This document shows, piece after piece, positions 9,436-18,091 of a DNA stretch of 64,000 bases. The DNA lies in assembly GCF_963678635.1 (NCBI RefSeq), contig NC_087068.1:56204467-56268466 (forward strand), in the 5' to 3' direction. Every line of letters begins with the position of its first letter. Position 1 is the first letter of the stretch. A program made the translations under genes and the position numbers. This DNA comes from Symsagittifera roscoffensis (taxonomy: Eukaryota; Xenacoelomorpha; Acoela; Convolutidae). The notes under the pieces are model-generated. The model searched no databases. It saw nothing but the letters and a program-made list of their open reading frames with translations, and was not told where the DNA came from.

Positions 9436-11284
9436 AGTACCAATTCACTTACACGATAAAGTGAACAGATTACTCGACATTTTAGAACAATACAACATTA
9501 TATCACCAGTAAATAAAGAAGAACAACAAAAAGGTAACACATTTATCAACCCTGTTATAATTCTAGCCAAAGGAGAATCATTAAAAATCGTTCTCGACGC
9601 TAGATACCTCAACTCACTCATAGATGAATCAAAGTGTAATTGGCCTATTGAACCAATACAAGTTATTTTAACAAAAATAAACGGAAAATACTTTTCAACC
9701 GCAGATATGAATAGTGCATACAATCAAATGCCATTAGATGAACAATCGCGACGTTTAACACAATTTGTTATTGGAAACCAACAGTATGAATTCAACCGCT
9801 TATTCTATGGAATATCCATAGGACCAGCAGCATTTTCAGCTTTTATGAGCAAAATTTTTCGACCACTAATACTCAAGAAAAACGCAATCACCTATTTAGA
9901 CGATGTTTTTATGCAATCACAGACTAAAGAAGAAATGTTCAATGTTTTAGAACAATATCACCAAATACTTCAGAACGAAAATCTGAAGGCCGCCCCCGAT
10001 AAATCACACTTCTTCTTAACACGAGTAAATTTCTTAGGACATAATATAGAAAGAAGAACAATCACCCCATTAAAATCACGCATTGACGCTATTCAGAAAC
10101 TCCAACCACCGACAAATAAAAAGAAAATCCAAGAATTCCTTGGAATGCTAAACTTTTTAAGCAAATATGTTTATAAAATGCAATTATATCTAAAACCATT
10201 CTATAATATACTTAGACAGCAAAACAATTTTGAATGGAATACAGAACATCAAGCACGATTTGAAGAAATTAAAAAACTTCTAACTGAACAAATTTCGAAT
10301 ACAATTCCAGATCCAAATCAACCATTCTACGCAATGTGCGATGCTTCGAACTTTGGCATCGGCGCAGCGTTATTACAATCACATAATGGTACAAACAAAA
10401 TGAACCTTATATCAGCAAATTCTCGATTATTCACTCAAGCAGAGCTAAGACTCTCAACCCTAATGAGAGAATGTACAGCCATAATCTATACACTTACAGA
10501 ATATGAATTTCTGATACTTGGATCAAAACATCCAACAGTTCTATTCACAGATCACAAACCAATCATTTTCCTATTCACACAAAAATCCAACCCAAATCAC
10601 CGAGTTTACAGATTTCAATTAATTCTAATGAAATTCCCAAATTTACATATAGTTTGGACAGCAGGAAAAAATCTTGCATTACCAGACACATTAAGTCGAA
10701 ATACACCACCTGAATTACTTACACGTAAAACTACAGTTGAAATACCTAAAAATATAAAATTCTATCTTGCAAAAAACGAAACATCACCCCGACTAGAATG
10801 CAAATATGCAGTAAAAACTGACGTTGAACAATCACAGATAAATAATCTACAACACTTTCCACTTTATTTAGATTGTCAAAATAACCACTACGAAGTTGAT
10901 CTACTTGGAACATCAACTTTTAAACCAATTCCATACTCACAATGGATAAAAAATAACACCCAACAAAAAAGAGTAAAACAACACTCGCATAAAAAAGACC
11001 TTTTTCCACTAATTGAAAAAGAAAACCTAACTGATAAAATAAACTTATCAGGACCACAAACAAACGATTCAAAATACACAATAAATCAAGTTTTTGACCT
11101 CCATGACCCACTTGATACAATACCCTTATCTAAATCAGAAATAGAAAACATTTTTCTCCCCCCAACAGAAACAATTACAATTTCAACATTGAAACAATAC
11201 CAAAATCTTGACCCAGTAATTAGACAACTAAAATCATGGCACAAATATAAAACTAAACCCGTCAAGACAGTACAACTATTTTAG
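9419..11284 (+). CDS. pol: Reverse transcriptase and RNase H
   Basis: The open frame begins at about 9419, and 9461 (GTG) is only the first possible start in frame, so the true N-terminus is the linker upstream. Counted from 9461, the RT palm holds STADM near residue 83 and the catalytic YLDD at 145-148; a Ty3/gypsy-type LGMLNFLSKYV thumb/connection segment lies near 226. RNase H follows with acidic residues in MCDAS (Asp293), MREC, FTDHKP and LPDTLSR. The enzyme would copy the element RNA to DNA. The frame stops with TAG at 11282-11284, before the integrase, which is in the -1 frame; the two frames overlap only at 11257-11284. I see no canonical slippery heptamer there. Confidence 0.92.
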   Translation, partial: KQRASKVPIHLHDKVNRLLDILEQYNIISPVNKEEQQKGNTFINPVIILAKGESLKIVLDARYLNSLIDESKCNWPIEPIQVILTKINGKYFSTADMNSAYNQMPLDEQSRRLTQFVIGNQQYEFNRLFYGISIGPAAFSAFMSKIFRPLILKKNAITYLDDVFMQSQTKEEMFNVLEQYHQILQNENLKAAPDKSHFFLTRVNFLGHNIERRTITPLKSRIDAIQKLQPPTNKKKIQEFLGMLNFLSKYVYKMQLYLKPFYNILRQQNNFEWNTEHQARFEEIKKLLTEQISNTIPDPNQPFYAMCDASNFGIGAALLQSHNGTNKMNLISANSRLFTQAELRLSTLMRECTAIIYTLTEYEFLILGSKHPTVLFTDHKPIIFLFTQKSNPNHRVYRFQLILMKFPNLHIVWTAGKNLALPDTLSRNTPPELLTRKTTVEIPKNIKFYLAKNETSPRLECKYAVKTDVEQSQINNLQHFPLYLDCQNNHYEVDLLGTSTFKPIPYSQWIKNNTQQKRVKQHSHKKDLFPLIEKENLTDKINLSGPQTNDSKYTINQVFDLHDPLDTIPLSKSEIENIFLPPTETITISTLKQYQNLDPVIRQLKSWHKYKTKPVKTVQLF

Positions 11285-12924
11285 GAAATAAAACACTCCT
11301 CCGATATTTTCGAAAATTTAATAGTACAACAATTAATGAAAACACAGACCTTCTAGAATACAAATTAAATGAATCTACAGTTCCCTGTCTCCCTTTAAGT
11401 ATGATTCTCATAGCTTTTAATATTTCACATACACAAAATATTAAAGGACACTCTGGATCAGAGAAAACATATTCAAATTTTATACAAAACTTTTATTTCC
11501 CAAATGCACCAATTTGGATAAAAGTACTATGCAATGACTGTATAGTATGCCAACTAAATAAACCTTACCCAAATCAAAAACAAATAGCACAAAAACAAGA
11601 TTTTAAAGGACAAAGTTTGTACTTTAACCACCGTATCTCCTTTGATACAAAAGGACCAATTTCACCCTCATCCGAAGGAAACTCCTACATTATGGTAATT
11701 GTTGACGCATTTACACATTATGTAGCACTTAACCCAGTACCACATTGTAACGCTTATTACGCTTACACAACGCTTTATGAACACTGGATAGCCAAATTTG
11801 GACTACCAGAAATTCTAGTTACAGATAACGGTACAGAATTCATAAATAATGAAATTATCACACTATGTCATCTATATAACATCAAACACAAACCACGTAC
11901 ATCTCACGCACCTTGGACAAACGGCTTAGTCGAAGGTATGAACCGTTCACTACAAGAATATCTTAGATGTATCATCAATGGAAATGATACAAGATATACT
12001 GAATGGTCAGCAGATGTAAAATTATTTCCCCTAGCATATAATTCACAAATCACGACAACTCTAGGAATGTCACCATATGAAATGGTTTTTAACCAAAAGC
12101 CACGCAAACCAATAATGTTTACAGCAAACTCTCATAAAAACGCACAAGGTTATTGTCAACCAAATAAAGACTCAATTTGTTATAACCTACCTTTACATAC
12201 ACACGATGAAGATCATTTTCATCACCCACAAATTCTTAAATTAGCCTCCGGTACACACACCGAATGGATTTTAAACAGAGATAAAAAACACAATGAAATT
12301 TACCAAAAAGTAACAAAAAAGTTGTTACAAAGGCAAAACATTAATGAACAAATAAATTCACGCTTTACACCAGCCTCCGATTTAAAAATTGGAACATTTG
12401 TATTAATACCCAATTTTAATACTCAAAAAGGAATTTCTAAAAAATTACAACCCCTTCGTAAAGGACCATACCAAATAATTGCAAAACCCACTGATGTCAC
12501 ATATAAAATCACCGACTCAGACAAAAAAGAAATCGTTCAACACCGAAATAACCTACTACCTTATTATCCAAAAGAATACGCACTCCGCGAACTAACTCAA
12601 TTATATTCTTTTACAGGTTTAAAAGTTCTTCAAAATAACCCACATACGGAAAATACAACAAAGGAACAAAAAGATTTTCACCTCAAAAACCAAATAACAA
12701 AATCAACCACCACAAAAAACAATACAAAAAATCTAGATCAAAATACATCTCAAAAAGAAAGAAAAAATAGAAAAATGACAGAACAAATAATACCCCAAGA
12801 ACAAATCGACAAATCAGAACATAGAGAGTCTTCACGACTTAGAAATCAACCACGTAAAAATTATAAATTATTCATCCCACAATCTAAAATATTAAAGAAA
12901 GTCGAATTTCAAAAACAACTTTAA
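11257..12924 (+). CDS. pol: Integrase with GPY module
   Basis: Open from 11257; the first ATG is 11401 (507 residues), but the natural protein is probably the C-terminal part of Pol. Counted from 11401: His10 and His17 with Cys47 and Cys50 form the HHCC zinc domain; Asp82, Asp142 and Glu178 form the D,D35E catalytic triad with exactly 35 residues between the last two; a KGPY sequence near residue 357 marks the GPY/F C-terminal module typical of Ty3/gypsy integrases. The last 100 residues are Lys/Asn/Thr-rich. It joins element DNA to the host genome. All catalytic residues are intact. No chromodomain is visible. Confidence 0.93.
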   Translation, partial: TRQDSTTILGNKTLLRYFRKFNSTTINENTDLLEYKLNESTVPCLPLSMILIAFNISHTQNIKGHSGSEKTYSNFIQNFYFPNAPIWIKVLCNDCIVCQLNKPYPNQKQIAQKQDFKGQSLYFNHRISFDTKGPISPSSEGNSYIMVIVDAFTHYVALNPVPHCNAYYAYTTLYEHWIAKFGLPEILVTDNGTEFINNEIITLCHLYNIKHKPRTSHAPWTNGLVEGMNRSLQEYLRCIINGNDTRYTEWSADVKLFPLAYNSQITTTLGMSPYEMVFNQKPRKPIMFTANSHKNAQGYCQPNKDSICYNLPLHTHDEDHFHHPQILKLASGTHTEWILNRDKKHNEIYQKVTKKLLQRQNINEQINSRFTPASDLKIGTFVLIPNFNTQKGISKKLQPLRKGPYQIIAKPTDVTYKITDSDKKEIVQHRNNLLPYYPKEYALRELTQLYSFTGLKVLQNNPHTENTTKEQKDFHLKNQITKSTTTKNNTKNLDQNTSQKERKNRKMTEQIIPQEQIDKSEHRESSRLRNQPRKNYKLFIPQSKILKKVEFQKQL

Positions 12925-13516
12925 TTTTGTAATTCACAATCTTAGACCTTTGAAACATTTTGAATTTTCATTTTTCAAAATAACATGCTGACAAACACGC
13001 AGCGATTCTAGTTCATAATTAGCCAATAGGATTCATCCAATCCGTCACCTTCTCTAACTCTAACACAAACCAACTAGACGAACGATATTAAACTCCAGGC
13101 ATATCTATAACTATAACTTTACGACCTCCAGGTCAAAAATAAGCAAACCACTCCAACTTGACAACTAAAATAAATATCACCATAATATCATAACCCTCCC
13201 TTATCTAATAAACCAAAGATCAACAATATTTCCCCAACTCAGCCCTCAAATACCCCCCAAACAAATATGTTAAATTAGCCTAAAGTAAAAGAACGACCAT
13301 TTTAATTAGCCTAAAGTATAGAAATCTCAAAAATACCCCAGATCATTTGACAAATGAAAATAAAGACAACGAAGACCTCCCGATCACCATAAAAATTGCC
13401 CCCAACAATTTTTCTCAAAACTCAACCCACTTGTCAAAAAACCAATAAATAATCCGACCACACTTGAAAATTGCCCCAAACAACAAAAAATATTCGATCA
13501 AGAAGTCATTTCGTAA
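12925..13516 (+). other. Noncoding spacer between pol and the env region
   Basis: No supported ORF. It contains AATTAGCCTAAAGTA twice (about 13273 and 13304) and a similar AAATTGCCCC motif at about 13396 and 13467. A subgenomic env transcript would need a splice acceptor in or after this spacer; none can be fixed by eye. Confidence 0.4.
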
Positions 13517-13747
13517 ATGCTCTTCTCTCAATCAGTCACTATAATTATCACAAACCTCAAACAATTTTTTACGATACTTAAAACTTTTATAATATTTCTT
13601 TTTGATATCTTTGAATCTTTTGTAATAATCGTAATCATTTTTTGCAATATTTTTTTAATTTTCTATTCCCTATTTGAACTATACCTCCAACTTTCAAAAG
13701 CTATTGACTATATCCACAGGTACGATTCACAAAACTTATCTAAATGA
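13517..13747 (+). CDS. Small hydrophobic ORF
   Basis: 76 residues, dominated by Ile, Phe and Leu, with probably two membrane-spanning stretches between residues 18 and 58. No family recognised. It ends TGA at 13745-13747, whose bases overlap the ATG of the next ORF (ATGA). AT-rich DNA easily gives such peptides, so its status rests mainly on its place in the compact env region. Confidence 0.35.
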   Translation: MLFSQSVTIIITNLKQFFTILKTFIIFLFDIFESFVIIVIIFCNIFLIFYSLFELYLQLSKAIDYIHRYDSQNLSK

Positions 13748-13911
13748 TCCGAACCATTTTTAGTAGAACCGATATTTTTTTACTATTTGTAATTTTTATA
13801 ACATTTCTATCATCCCTCATCTTGACAATATGCAAATGTATAAAAAAAAGCAATCATCACATTCACCCTAGCAACAATTCTCCTAATTCTTTTTTTAGAA
13901 GAATACTATAA
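13744..13911 (+). CDS. Small single-pass membrane ORF
   Basis: 55 residues starting MIRTIFSRTD, with one clear hydrophobic segment near residues 11-31 followed by CKCIKK and a basic, Asn/Ser-rich tail. That is the layout of a small type III or tail membrane protein. Its ATG overlaps the TGA of the preceding ORF. The P/S/T-rich ORF follows in another frame after 22 bases, so the two may once have been one protein. No family recognised. Confidence 0.4.
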   Translation: MIRTIFSRTDIFLLFVIFITFLSSLILTICKCIKKSNHHIHPSNNSPNSFFRRIL

Positions 13912-13933
13912 TAAACATAAACCTTTTCACTAA

Positions 13934-15076
13934 AAGAATAGACCAAAAAAGCTATCAAAAATTGCTACCCAACAATCACATAGTCAGTCTTCACCGACAT
14001 CATCCCAAGAAAACCCGACACCACTCTCAACTACCCAAAACCCCCAAACATCTACACGAATTTCTTTTCAAGATAACCCATATACCTTTGAGGAACGACA
14101 CGCTCGCTTATCAGAACCACTAGAACCAGTTCAACGACAAGCACCTCTAAGCGAACCAACATATAACTTATACCCAACACTACCACAAGAATTAAGTAGA
14201 ATAAGAAATCCTAGTCAAAACCAAAATACAGTCGAAATAAATAGACAAATTATACATCCTCGACGAAACAGAAATTTTCAAACTCCCCGAGTTCATTTTG
14301 ATATACCTCAATCCCCATCACAAAACACTCCAGAAAACCCCATTGGTATATTACCAGAAACCCCTACGCTTCTTTCACAACGTAGCACCTCAAACCTACC
14401 ATCAGATTACTTAGGTTCAACACCAACATCTGAACAAATACGTGAAAATCCTTTTAACCCCCCAAACCAAGCATCACGACTACCATATTGGACAACACAT
14501 TCATTCACACAAGGTGAACTAAATTTAGTAAATGATCCAATAGATATTTCTACGGATACAACAACATCCTCATCACTACCAGAAACATTATCACTACCAT
14601 CAACACCATCAATAAGCCAGATTTCACCACCACCTTTTAACTTAAATTTCCCAAATAACCTCGACGCTAGATATCGAGAACAATCATCAACAAATATCCC
14701 TTTAAGACTAGACTGGAATACATTCACAGCACCTCCACCATTATTTGGACAACACCTAGAAAGTAACCGACTCCACAATTGGGCACTAAACAGACTACAG
14801 TATAGACAAGACATTCACGAAGACATTCGTGCTCATAACATCCAAATACTCCAACAAAATAGTCTACAATTAAAATTTGAAATCACGGTTAAATTAAACA
14901 ACATTACTCAACATCCCTATCCATTAAATCCACCAAATATAACAGCTCAATCCCTACCACCACCATTTATAACAACTGAAGTAATATACAAATACGACAG
15001 ATATACCAAAAAGACAATTGGTTACATCACATTTTATAACCCATACTCAGGATTATCATACACATGTATATTCTAA
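13934..15076 (+). CDS. P/S/T-rich ORF without an ATG, upstream of env
   Basis: An uninterrupted frame of 380 codons from the codon after TAA 13931-13933 to TAA 15074-15076, with no ATG at all. The first 230 residues are rich in Ser, Thr, Pro, Gln and Asn and look disordered. The last 130 look folded, with an Arg/Gln/His-rich helix-like stretch (HNWALNRLQYRQDIHEDIRA). It overlaps the env ATG by 13 bases in another frame. Missing ATG implies expression by splicing, by a shift from the membrane ORF upstream, or loss of the start. The Ser/Thr/Pro content would suit a heavily O-glycosylated stalk or tegument-like protein, which is only inference. The antisense ORF 14407-14814 is its shadow. Confidence 0.6.
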   Translation, partial: KNRPKKLSKIATQQSHSQSSPTSSQENPTPLSTTQNPQTSTRISFQDNPYTFEERHARLSEPLEPVQRQAPLSEPTYNLYPTLPQELSRIRNPSQNQNTVEINRQIIHPRRNRNFQTPRVHFDIPQSPSQNTPENPIGILPETPTLLSQRSTSNLPSDYLGSTPTSEQIRENPFNPPNQASRLPYWTTHSFTQGELNLVNDPIDISTDTTTSSSLPETLSLPSTPSISQISPPPFNLNFPNNLDARYREQSSTNIPLRLDWNTFTAPPPLFGQHLESNRLHNWALNRLQYRQDIHEDIRAHNIQILQQNSLQLKFEITVKLNNITQHPYPLNPPNITAQSLPPPFITTEVIYKYDRYTKKTIGYITFYNPYSGLSYTCIF

Positions 15077-16524
15077 AAATTTTAATTTTTCTCCAACTCC
15101 TTTTTCTAATAACCTCAAATGAAAACATAAACCCTTCTCCCCGCACAGGACCCCAAGATTTATTAGTAACACATTACGATTGTGAAGAAAACGAACAAAA
15201 AACACTACACAAATATGCAATAGATCAACAATGCGAAACAGAACCACAAGCCATAGAAACTACAAATGTAATCGCAACACTTTACTCAAAAGCCCGAGCA
15301 ACAACAGTTATAGGATATAAATTCACAGCAACATTTTCTGAAAAGAAAGTACATTGTTCACAAGTCTCAAACGGAAATAAAAACCGACTTGACCATGAAT
15401 CATTCTACCAGAGTAATATAGAACGACTTTTACATCTCAATCCCGAAGATTGTAAAAACGAGTTACTCAGACTAAATATCACAAGAAATAAAAACACAGA
15501 TAGAAAACTAGTATATTTCCAAGTTTTTGCAGATTCTGTACATCAAGCAGAACTTGAAAGATATCAAGGACATGTAAAATTAGATGAAAAATACCCATGC
15601 AACGGCGCACACGGAAGATTAACTTATGATATACCCGATAAACACTGGATACCACACATTGGTATAAATGACCCATCAAACTGCAAAGCAGACACAAAAA
15701 ATAAAGGATATCAAGAAATCATGTTTTTTGATTGGAAAATACAACTCGAAAAAATACAACTCACACGCGATTTATCAGACAACACAATGATCTATCAAGG
15801 AATTCGATTACCTTGTAAAAACGATCAAGGCTATTGTGACCCTACAACACGAACACAAGCAACAATTGTTTGGTTCCCCGAAGACACATGTACAACATTT
15901 CAAGTAGCAAAAATACACGCTCGTATGATAAAATTTCACGAAAAATATTTTATACAATCAATTCCATATGAACAAGTCCATCCATCACGAAAACTAAGTT
16001 CTAATTTTAGAAACATAGACAATATAGAAAATAAATTGACACGTTTTCAAATATATCAAGAAACAGAACTTGCATGTAAATACAGAAATCCACTTCACAA
16101 AACACAATACTCCGAGATATTAGTTGAATACGAAAAAGGATTCGAAATGACCACTGGAAAAGTAAAAATCGACCCATATGCAACAGGTCATCCTCTAAAC
16201 GAAGGAACATCATACATACCAGTTCATTTTCAAAAAAATACAGGTCAACCTGGTGGACATTTAAAGCCCCAAGACGATCGAAGTACACGTTTACAAGAAC
16301 TATCACTAATGAATAGTACATATTTCGGTAGTATCCACTATGATATTCACTTAGATATGAAACTAGACTACACAATTAGCCGAATTTTTCAAGAAATGTC
16401 ACTCTCCGAATTAGAAACACTACACCAACTATGCGAATTAGAAAGAACACAAATATTACAATCACTTGCACTAGCAGTATTAAAAATACCCTACGCAGGA
16501 TACTTACTATCAGGAAATAGATGA
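15064..16524 (+). CDS. env: Envelope-like glycoprotein, N-terminal part, ends at in-frame TGA
   Basis: 486 residues. Residues 1-18 form a signal peptide (MYILKILIFLQLLFLIT). A YDC motif near residue 39 and a set of well-spaced Cys follow, with N-glycosylation sites. The overall order recalls the glycoproteins of chuviruses and related negative-strand RNA viruses, a group with the gB-like class III fold that several retroelements have captured. This is pattern recognition, not a database hit. The frame ends TGA at 16522-16524 but stays open in the same frame to 17154, so the protein is interrupted rather than finished. It lies downstream of integrase, the usual env position. Confidence 0.7.
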   Translation: MYILKILIFLQLLFLITSNENINPSPRTGPQDLLVTHYDCEENEQKTLHKYAIDQQCETEPQAIETTNVIATLYSKARATTVIGYKFTATFSEKKVHCSQVSNGNKNRLDHESFYQSNIERLLHLNPEDCKNELLRLNITRNKNTDRKLVYFQVFADSVHQAELERYQGHVKLDEKYPCNGAHGRLTYDIPDKHWIPHIGINDPSNCKADTKNKGYQEIMFFDWKIQLEKIQLTRDLSDNTMIYQGIRLPCKNDQGYCDPTTRTQATIVWFPEDTCTTFQVAKIHARMIKFHEKYFIQSIPYEQVHPSRKLSSNFRNIDNIENKLTRFQIYQETELACKYRNPLHKTQYSEILVEYEKGFEMTTGKVKIDPYATGHPLNEGTSYIPVHFQKNTGQPGGHLKPQDDRSTRLQELSLMNSTYFGSIHYDIHLDMKLDYTISRIFQEMSLSELETLHQLCELERTQILQSLALAVLKIPYAGYLLSGNR

Positions 16525-17157
16525 AATTTTTTAGACTACGAAGGAAACATTTTATGGTTTTATACTTGTACCAAAAAAGTATCACCACTATACGTTTTTG
16601 AAGACAAACGATGCTATAAAAGAATCCCTATCTTTTATAAGAATAAAGTACATTTCGTTGACACACTTTCAAGAAGAACCTATTTCTGGGATACCGCAGT
16701 CCCATGTGGATCAGAAAATAGCCATAATGTAGTACAACTAAACCCTGATGAAGATAAATATTACCTTCTCACCCCATATCCCACATTAATGCAATCACTC
16801 AAAAAATTTTCACCAGAAAGCATTCGCGCTATCGCTCGAAACCCAAATATAGATTTACAATCAATAGGAATATACTCAAAATCAGATATTCAACATCACA
16901 TTAGAACACAACAATTCCAAGAATTATTAACACAAATGGACACAATACAAAGACAATCAATTGACCAAAACTTACGCAAACTTGCCGAAACCGCAGGATT
17001 TGCAGACATCTATACGCAAGACTATAGCGGATATTTTAAAGACATTAAAGATTATATATATCTAAACGGTGAAAAATACCGTCCCCAAGATATATCGCCT
17101 ATCAATATTTTTAGCTTTGTTACACTCAAGAATGAAATTCTTGATTTTCTAGGATAG
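16525..17157 (+). CDS. env: Envelope-like glycoprotein, middle part after the TGA
   Basis: Same frame as 15064, open from the TGA to TAG at 17155-17157. It starts with a segment containing three Cys and an RRTYFW-like stretch that looks like the last beta-rich domain of a class III-type ectodomain, then a helical, Gln-rich region. The first ATG is 16789. No membrane anchor lies in this part. After the TAG the frame stays open to about 17229. Broken as it stands; nothing here shows whether readthrough occurs. Confidence 0.6.
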   Translation, partial: NFLDYEGNILWFYTCTKKVSPLYVFEDKRCYKRIPIFYKNKVHFVDTLSRRTYFWDTAVPCGSENSHNVVQLNPDEDKYYLLTPYPTLMQSLKKFSPESIRAIARNPNIDLQSIGIYSKSDIQHHIRTQQFQELLTQMDTIQRQSIDQNLRKLAETAGFADIYTQDYSGYFKDIKDYIYLNGEKYRPQDISPINIFSFVTLKNEILDFLG

Positions 17158-17204
17158 CCCTACTACATCTTAGAAAAATTGACTATTTTATACGCAATGT
17201 TTAA

Positions 17205-17675
17205 CTTATTGGATTTCTTTTTTCACTCTTAAAAGGAATCTATAACACATGTGCTATACACACACAAGTCAATAGACAAGCAAGTGTAGCACGCATACTA
17301 TTTGCAGGATTTTTTGGAATTTTTTCTTCATCAATAAACAAAATTCTTTTAGACGCACAAATAAAAGAATACAACACAAAAATAGCAACAAGACAGAACA
17401 CATACGACGAAGAACATAACAATGTAGACACAACGCCAACAGCACCACAGTTACCACCCCTACCACATAACCATCCATTATCCCTAGTCCCACGTAATTT
17501 TCGAAACTTAGCAATAACACATAATCAAAATTTTAGACCAACCATATCACAAAGTCCCATCCAACATATAATGACACACAACTCACAAGATGAAAATACC
17601 TATGAACAAATTATAGAACAACCCCATACCACCGCTTTTCAGTCTCAAAATAATAATTTTTTTAGCCCACGATGA
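17205..17675 (+). CDS. env: Envelope-like glycoprotein, membrane anchor and tail, -1 frame
   Basis: Open in the -1 frame relative to the preceding part, from 17205 to TGA 17673-17675. It begins with a hydrophobic stretch and has a second one (ILFAGFFGIFSSS) about 35 residues later, then a Pro/Asn/Gln-rich hydrophilic tail, as expected for a transmembrane anchor and cytoplasmic tail. The two frames overlap only at 17205-17232, so a one-base loss or a -1 shift there separates them. Its TGA overlaps the ATG of the next ORF (ATGA at 17672). Confidence 0.55.
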   Translation, partial: LIGFLFSLLKGIYNTCAIHTQVNRQASVARILFAGFFGIFSSSINKILLDAQIKEYNTKIATRQNTYDEEHNNVDTTPTAPQLPPLPHNHPLSLVPRNFRNLAITHNQNFRPTISQSPIQHIMTHNSQDENTYEQIIEQPHTTAFQSQNNNFFSPR

Positions 17676-18091
17676 GCCGACAACTTGGATCCCTACACCG
17701 TTCAAATTCCCATCCAACCAACCTCACTAATCCAATTACAATAATACCACTTTTTGCTTTCCCACCACCCGATTTCCCAACCAGTAATATAACATCAGGC
17801 ATGAATTCCGATACTAATTCACACATCTCAGTTTTATACTCCACATCACAACTCAATAACCCGAATATTGAAACCCCCGATGAATTTGCCGACTCTGAAC
17901 CATCTCCATCCAATAATTTTCACACAAACCCCTCAATTTTTTCCCAACCCCCTTTTCAACCAATGATACCCTGTTCCCACCAATTCTACACCCTCTTATG
18001 CTTCCCAAGTCACTCCAACTTATTCTTCATATCATTCAGACCGATCATCCAATTCTCCAGATACCCCCCAAATCTCCCCAGAACTAGATAA
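17672..18091 (+). CDS. Post-env ORF, Pro/Ser-rich N-terminal part
   Basis: 139 residues starting MSRQLGSLHR, rich in Pro, Ser, Asn and Thr. The ATG overlaps the stop of the env tail. The last 30 to 40 residues change character (Phe/Leu/Cys-rich), while the +1 frame from 17967 carries on with the same Pro/Ser/Thr composition, so a +1 break lies between 17967 and 18091. No family recognised. Confidence 0.5.
   Translation: MSRQLGSLHRSNSHPTNLTNPITIIPLFAFPPPDFPTSNITSGMNSDTNSHISVLYSTSQLNNPNIETPDEFADSEPSPSNNFHTNPSIFSQPPFQPMIPCSHQFYTLLCFPSHSNLFFISFRPIIQFSRYPPNLPRTR

Noticed and set aside
11257-11284. Canonical -1 slippery site between RNase H and integrase
   Set aside because: No X-XXY-YYZ heptamer in the required frame. 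A simple indel is the easier reading.
14407-14814. Antisense gene in the retroelement
   Set aside because: It mirrors the longer P/S/T-rich sense frame, and its composition is the complement of that low-complexity sequence.
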